Of a DNA stretch of 64,000 nt, positions 60,316-64,000 are shown in pieces. The number at the start of each line of letters is the position of its first letter. The stretch's first letter is position 1. Below the pieces are notes generated by a model, which was not told the origin of the DNA, ran no database searches, and was given only the letters and a program-made list of their open reading frames with translations. This DNA is from Streptomyces klenkii (GTDB lineage Bacteria; Actinomycetota; Actinomycetes; Streptomycetales; Streptomycetaceae): positions 186,001 through 250,000 of the forward strand of contig NZ_RBAM01000008.1 of the NCBI RefSeq assembly GCF_003626645.1, written 5' to 3'. Both the position numbers and the translations under genes were made by a program.

Positions 60316-61962
60316 GTGTCCTGCTTGATCGTCCAGAGCGACAAGACCCTGCTCCTGGAAGTCGACCACGAGCAGGCGGACGCGTGCCGCCGCGCCATCG
60401 CCCCCTTCGCCGAGCTGGAGCGGGCGCCCGAGCACATCCACACCTACCGGGTCACCCCGCTGGGGCTGTGGAACGCCCGGGCCGCCGGCCATGACGCCGA
60501 GCAGGTCGTCGACGCCCTCGTCACGTACTCCCGCTACCCCGTCCCGCACGCCCTCCTCGTCGACATCGCCGAGACGATGGACCGCTACGGGCGGCTGCGG
60601 CTGCTCAAGCACCCCACGCACGGGCTGGTCCTGGAGTCCACGGACCGCCCCGTCCTGGAGGAGATCCTCCGGTCGAAGAAGATCCAGCCGCTGGTCGGCG
60701 CCCGGATCGACCCGGACACGGTCGCCGTGCACCCCTCCGAGCGCGGCCAGATCAAGCAGACGCTGCTCAAGCTGGGCTGGCCGGCGGAGGACCTCGCGGG
60801 GTACGTCGACGGCGAGGCCCACCCCATCGAGCTGGACGAGGACGGCTGGGCGCTGCGCCCGTACCAGCAGCAGGCCGTCGACGGCTTCTGGCACGGCGGC
60901 TCGGGCGTGGTCGTGCTGCCGTGCGGCGCGGGCAAGACGCTCGTGGGCGCGGGCGCGATGGCCAAGGCGAAGGCGACGACGCTGATCCTCGTGACCAACA
61001 CGGTCTCCGCCCGCCAGTGGAAGCACGAGCTGGTCAAGCGCACGTCGCTGACCGAGGAGGAGATCGGCGAGTACAGCGGTACGAAGAAGGAGATCCGGCC
61101 GGTCACCATCGCCACGTACCAGGTCCTCACGACCAAGCGGAAGGGCATCTACCCGCACCTGGAGCTGTTCGACTCGCGGGACTGGGGCCTGGTCGTCTAC
61201 GACGAGGTGCACCTGCTGCCGGCGCCGGTCTTCAAGTTCACGGCCGATCTCCAGGCGCGGCGGCGGCTCGGCCTGACGGCGACGCTCGTGCGCGAGGACG
61301 GGCGCGAGTCGGACGTCTTCTCGCTCATCGGCCCGAAGCGCTTCGACGCGCCGTGGAAGGAGATCGAGGCGCAGGGCTACATCGCGCCCGCGGACTGCGT
61401 GGAGGTGCGCGTGAATCTCAGCGACTCCGAGCGGCTCGCCTACGCGACGGCCGAGGCGGAGGAGAAGTACCGCTTCTGCGCGACGACCGCCACGAAGCGG
61501 CGCGTCACGGAGGCGCTGGTGGCCAAGCACAAGGGCGAGCAGACGCTGGTCATCGGGCAGTACATCGACCAGCTCGACGAGCTGGGCGAGCACCTCGACG
61601 CCCCCGTGATCAAGGGCGAGACCAGCAACGCCCAGCGCGAGAAGCTCTTCGACGCGTTCCGGCAGGGCGAGCTGTCGGTGCTGGTGGTCTCGAAGGTCGC
61701 GAACTTCTCGATCGACCTGCCGGAGGCGACGGTCGCCATCCAGGTCTCGGGCACGTTCGGCTCGCGGCAGGAGGAGGCGCAGCGGCTCGGCCGGGTGCTG
61801 CGTCCGAAGGCGGACGGGCACGAGGCGCGCTTCTATTCGGTGGTCGCCCGCGACACCATCGACCAGGACTTCGCGGCCCACCGCCAGCGGTTCCTGGCCG
61901 AGCAGGGCTACGCGTACCGGATCGTGGACGCGGACGCGCTGCTCGCGGAGGACGGCTCCTGA
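60316..61962 (+). CDS. DNA repair helicase XPB (SF2)
   Basis: 548 residues from GTG 60316 (GGAGG five bases before). N-terminal damage-recognition-like domain, then SF2 helicase motifs: Walker A LPCGAGKT (residues about 201-208), Ia VTNTVSARQW, DEVH box YDEVHLLP (about 295), III LTATL, V VVSKVANFSIDLPEA, VI QEEAQRLGRVLRP (about 485). The RED motif region (VREDGRESDVF) typical of XPB is present. 3'-5' DNA helicase/translocase for repair. Adjacent to the helicase-C-like gene. Confidence 0.94.
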   Translation: MSCLIVQSDKTLLLEVDHEQADACRRAIAPFAELERAPEHIHTYRVTPLGLWNARAAGHDAEQVVDALVTYSRYPVPHALLVDIAETMDRYGRLRLLKHPTHGLVLESTDRPVLEEILRSKKIQPLVGARIDPDTVAVHPSERGQIKQTLLKLGWPAEDLAGYVDGEAHPIELDEDGWALRPYQQQAVDGFWHGGSGVVVLPCGAGKTLVGAGAMAKAKATTLILVTNTVSARQWKHELVKRTSLTEEEIGEYSGTKKEIRPVTIATYQVLTTKRKGIYPHLELFDSRDWGLVVYDEVHLLPAPVFKFTADLQARRRLGLTATLVREDGRESDVFSLIGPKRFDAPWKEIEAQGYIAPADCVEVRVNLSDSERLAYATAEAEEKYRFCATTATKRRVTEALVAKHKGEQTLVIGQYIDQLDELGEHLDAPVIKGETSNAQREKLFDAFRQGELSVLVVSKVANFSIDLPEATVAIQVSGTFGSRQEEAQRLGRVLRPKADGHEARFYSVVARDTIDQDFAAHRQRFLAEQGYAYRIVDADALLAEDGS

Positions 61963-62048
61963 GGCGTACGGCTTCGCGAGCGGTTCGCGCTCGGTAGGTC
62001 GGCGAAAGGATCGCGCTGCGGCGAGGGCCGTGGCATGGAGAGGGCGAC

Positions 62049-62330
62049 ATGTCTCACCGGGACATCTACGAGGTGCTGTACACCGAACCGGCGGCGCGTG
62101 ACCGCGATCGGCTGGACCCCGTGCTCCGGGCCTCGTTCGAGAAGGCGGTCGAGATCCTCGCGCGCGACCCCTACACCGAGCTTTCCCGGCCTGTCGGTGC
62201 GGGTGAGCAGGACAGGGAAATCCGTCTCACGTCGCAGATCGTCGCCGAGTACATGGTGTCGCGAGGGCGCCTGCTGCTCGTTGTCCTGAGGATCTTCGAC
62301 GACGCGGACATCCTTCTGGTCGAGGACTGA
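62049..62330 (+). CDS. RelE/ParE-fold orphan protein
   Basis: 93 residues: YEVLYTEPAARDRDRLDPVLRASFEKAVEILARDPYTELSRPVG, then REIRLTSQIVAEYMVSRGRLLLVVLRIFDDADILLVED. Layout (helical hairpin, then beta strands with R, and a final VLRIFDDxD) fits RelE/ParE-type toxins. No antitoxin-sized gene lies directly upstream or downstream on the same strand, so it is solitary. Could also be a non-toxic RelE-like ligand protein. Confidence 0.7.
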   Translation: MSHRDIYEVLYTEPAARDRDRLDPVLRASFEKAVEILARDPYTELSRPVGAGEQDREIRLTSQIVAEYMVSRGRLLLVVLRIFDDADILLVED

Positions 62331-62331
62331 C

Positions 62332-62472
62332 TCAGGCCTTGCGCGTGTCCGCGTACTGGCCGAGGACGACGACGCTGACGGCCGCGCCGGCGAAGGCCTT
62401 GATCGCGCGGAGGGCGTGGGCGAGAGGGGATCCGGCGGGGGCGGAGCCCGGGTTCACGGTTGCTGAGGTCAT
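62332..62472 (-). CDS. Small hydrophobic protein (46 aa)
   Basis: ATG at 62472, sequence MTSATVNPGSAPAGSP followed by LAHALRAIKAFAGAAVSVVVLGQYADTRKA. One amphipathic or membrane helix. Good codon bias; similar short MTS...HALRAxKxFxGAAxSVVVLG proteins are frequent in Streptomyces. One base separates its stop from the convergent RelE-like stop. Function unknown. Confidence 0.65.
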   Translation of the reverse strand: MTSATVNPGSAPAGSPLAHALRAIKAFAGAAVSVVVLGQYADTRKA

Positions 62473-62601
62473 GTCTCCATGATGGTTTCCTGGACCGCCC
62501 CGGACATCGGCCTGCCGGTGTAAAAGCGCAGGCCCGCGCGTACGACCCGAGGATCATGGCGTCCCCTACGGGAGGTGGACGCCGACCCTGAGAACCTCCC
62601 C

Positions 62602-62630
62602 GGGCGCGCGGGAAAATCATTCGCGCGCCC
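62602..62630. promoter_or_regulatory. Hairpin upstream of the HelR/HelD-like gene
   Basis: GGGCGCGCG and CGCGCGCCC (9-bp stem) around GGAAAATCATT, about 125 bp before the start; TACACT (62644-62649) follows as a possible -10 box. The 62473-62755 gap has no gene. Confidence 0.4.
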
Positions 62631-62755
62631 CCGGTCGGCTCACTACACTTCCCCCTTCCCGCCGCCTCCCGGACCCACTTCGGGGAGGGCCGCCGACCGG
62701 ACGGAAACCGGCGGCTTTCCGATCGTCCGCCGTATGTACGCCTGGAGGCTCCGCC

Positions 62756-64000
62756 GTGCCCGCGCCACACGTATCGAACGCGAACGACCCCCTGGAGCGG
62801 GAGCGCGCCCACCTCTCCTCCTCCCGTGCCGCCCTGCGGGCGATGCGCGCCGATGTCGAGGCCCTCGACATCAAGGACGTGACGGCGAACTGGGTCAACG
62901 CCGCCGTCCTGGAACGGCAGATCGAGGACCGCATCACGGCGCTGGCCGACCTCGCGCACACGCCCCTCTTCTTCGGACGCCTGGACTACGCGCATGCGCC
63001 CGGCGCCGAGCAAGCCGAGGGCGCGGAGGGCGAGCGCTTCTACATCGGGCGCCGGCACGTCCATGACGCCGACGGCGACCCGATGGTGATCGACTGGCGC
63101 GCGCCGGTCTCGCAGCCGTTCTACCGCGCGTCCAAGAAGGAGCCGTTGGACGTGCGGATGCGCCGCCGCTTCGGCTACACGGGCGGCGACCTCACCGCGT
63201 ACGAGGACGAGGACCTGACGGACACGGCCGCCGCCGATCAGGCCAGCAAGCTGCTCCAGGCGGAGATCGAGCGCCCGCGCGTGGGCCCCATGCGGGACAT
63301 CGTGGCCACGATCCAGCCCGAGCAGGACGAGATCGTGCGCGCCGGGATCGGCGGCACGGTGTGCGTCCAGGGGGCGCCGGGCACGGGGAAGACGGCCGTC
63401 GGCCTGCACCGCGTGGCCTACCTCCTCTACGCGCACCGCGAGCGGCTCGCCCGTACGGGCACGCTCGTCATCGGCCCGAACCGGTCGTTCCTGCACTACA
63501 TCGAGCAAGTGCTGCCGGCGCTGGGCGAGTTGAACGTGGCGCAGGCGACGGTCGACGACCTGGTCGCGCACGTGGAGGTGCGCGGGACGGACTCCTCCGC
63601 GGCCGCCCGCATCAAGGGCGACGCCCGCATGGCGGAGGTGCTGCGGCGCGCCGTGCGGTCGGGGGTGGCGATGCCCCGGGAGTCCGTGGTCGTGGTGCGC
63701 GGCTCGCGGCGCTGGCGGGTTCCGGCGTACGAGATCGAGGAGATCGTCCGCGAGCTCCTGGACCGCGACATCCGGTACGGCGCCGCGCGCGAGGCCCTGC
63801 CGCAGCGGATCGCGCACGCCGTGCTGGTGCTCATGGAGCGGGCCGGTGAGGCGCCGGACGACCGCGTGCAGGACGCGGTGGCGCGCAACGCCGCCGTGAA
63901 GGCGGCCGTCAAGGAGGTCTGGCCCGCGGTCGATCCGGCGAAGCTGGTGCTGCGGCTGCTGTCCGACGCGGAGTTCCTGGCGGAGCACGCGGAGGGGGTG
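62756..64000 (+). CDS. HelR/HelD-like RNA polymerase-associated UvrD-type ATPase (3' end outside window)
   Basis: 415 codons from GTG 62756 (GGAGG seven bases before) to the edge. N-terminal coiled coil (ERERAHLSSSRAALRAMRADVEAL), FIGRLDY-like FFGRLDY, YIGRRHVHDADGDPMVIDWRAPVSQPFYRA, then Walker A QGAPGTGKTAVGLHRVAYLLY. This is the order of HelD/HelR proteins, which free stalled RNA polymerase and in Streptomyces give rifamycin tolerance. The C-terminal helicase half is missing only because the window ends. Confidence 0.9.
   Translation, partial: MPAPHVSNANDPLERERAHLSSSRAALRAMRADVEALDIKDVTANWVNAAVLERQIEDRITALADLAHTPLFFGRLDYAHAPGAEQAEGAEGERFYIGRRHVHDADGDPMVIDWRAPVSQPFYRASKKEPLDVRMRRRFGYTGGDLTAYEDEDLTDTAAADQASKLLQAEIERPRVGPMRDIVATIQPEQDEIVRAGIGGTVCVQGAPGTGKTAVGLHRVAYLLYAHRERLARTGTLVIGPNRSFLHYIEQVLPALGELNVAQATVDDLVAHVEVRGTDSSAAARIKGDARMAEVLRRAVRSGVAMPRESVVVVRGSRRWRVPAYEIEEIVRELLDRDIRYGAAREALPQRIAHAVLVLMERAGEAPDDRVQDAVARNAAVKAAVKEVWPAVDPAKLVLRLLSDAEFLAEHAEGV

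Noticed and set aside
62473..62755. Rifamycin-associated element upstream of the HelR-like gene
   Set aside because: I looked for the inverted-repeat element described for rifamycin-inducible genes and found no convincing match in the gap.

Overview
The window is a very high-GC stretch with strong G/C bias at third codon positions, GTG/TTG starts, short purine-rich ribosome binding sites and many Streptomyces-type families (DmdR1-like iron regulator next to a SIS-domain protein, futalosine menaquinone genes, DUF1059, DUF2530, DUF2771, DUF3027, DUF6415, HelR/HelD-like protein, PAS-GAF protein). It reads as core chromosome of a Streptomyces or a close relative. No rRNA, tRNA, CRISPR array, prophage or transposase was seen.

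Layout. 1-9 kb: XRE regulator (cut by the left edge), primase-polymerase domain protein, FAD monooxygenase, alpha/beta hydrolase without a nucleophile, iron regulator dmdR1, SIS protein, PAS-GAF protein, an orphan promoter/mini-ORF/hairpin unit, pdxH. 9-19 kb: a citrate synthase, then a six-gene, mostly overlapping, leftward catabolic operon (AtuA-like protein, carboxyltransferase, biotin carboxylase/BCCP, acyl-CoA dehydrogenase, enoyl-CoA hydratase, TetR) of the leucine/acyclic-terpenoid carboxylase type. 19-31 kb: YdiJ-like FAD/Fe-S dehydrogenase, serC, a secreted propeller-like protein, a small secreted protein, SGNH hydrolase, aldo/keto reductase, thpR, a MarR-MFS pair and small membrane genes. 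31-42 kb: CtpE-like P-type ATPase, purine permease, YceI protein and a siderophore-type ABC importer preceded by a DmdR1-type iron box. 42-48 kb: HAD hydrolase, cold-shock protein, mqnD-mqnB, DUF2771 lipoprotein, MFS protein, DUF3027 protein. 48-64 kb: a large sacsin/HSP90-like ATPase, an accessory patch (GntR, DUF6415 pair, methyltransferase, decayed DNA), a helicase-C-like/WYL protein beside an XPB helicase, a RelE-like orphan and the start of a HelR/HelD-like motor cut by the right edge.

The most unusual content is repeat biology. (1) A palindromic, MITE-like element of about 212 bp is present as two near-identical intergenic copies, and a third, core-only copy sits in frame inside the biotin carboxylase gene, adding several tens of residues to its lid domain. 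This resembles the in-frame palindromic elements known from Rickettsia. (2) Many genes carry short tandem arrays (7-17 bp units) exactly at their stop or start codons. In the AtuA-like gene such an array introduces three TTA codons, which would place the whole carboxylase operon under bldA tRNA control. (3) Several genes share one leaderless geometry: a TANNNT-like -10 box, six or seven bases, then the start codon.
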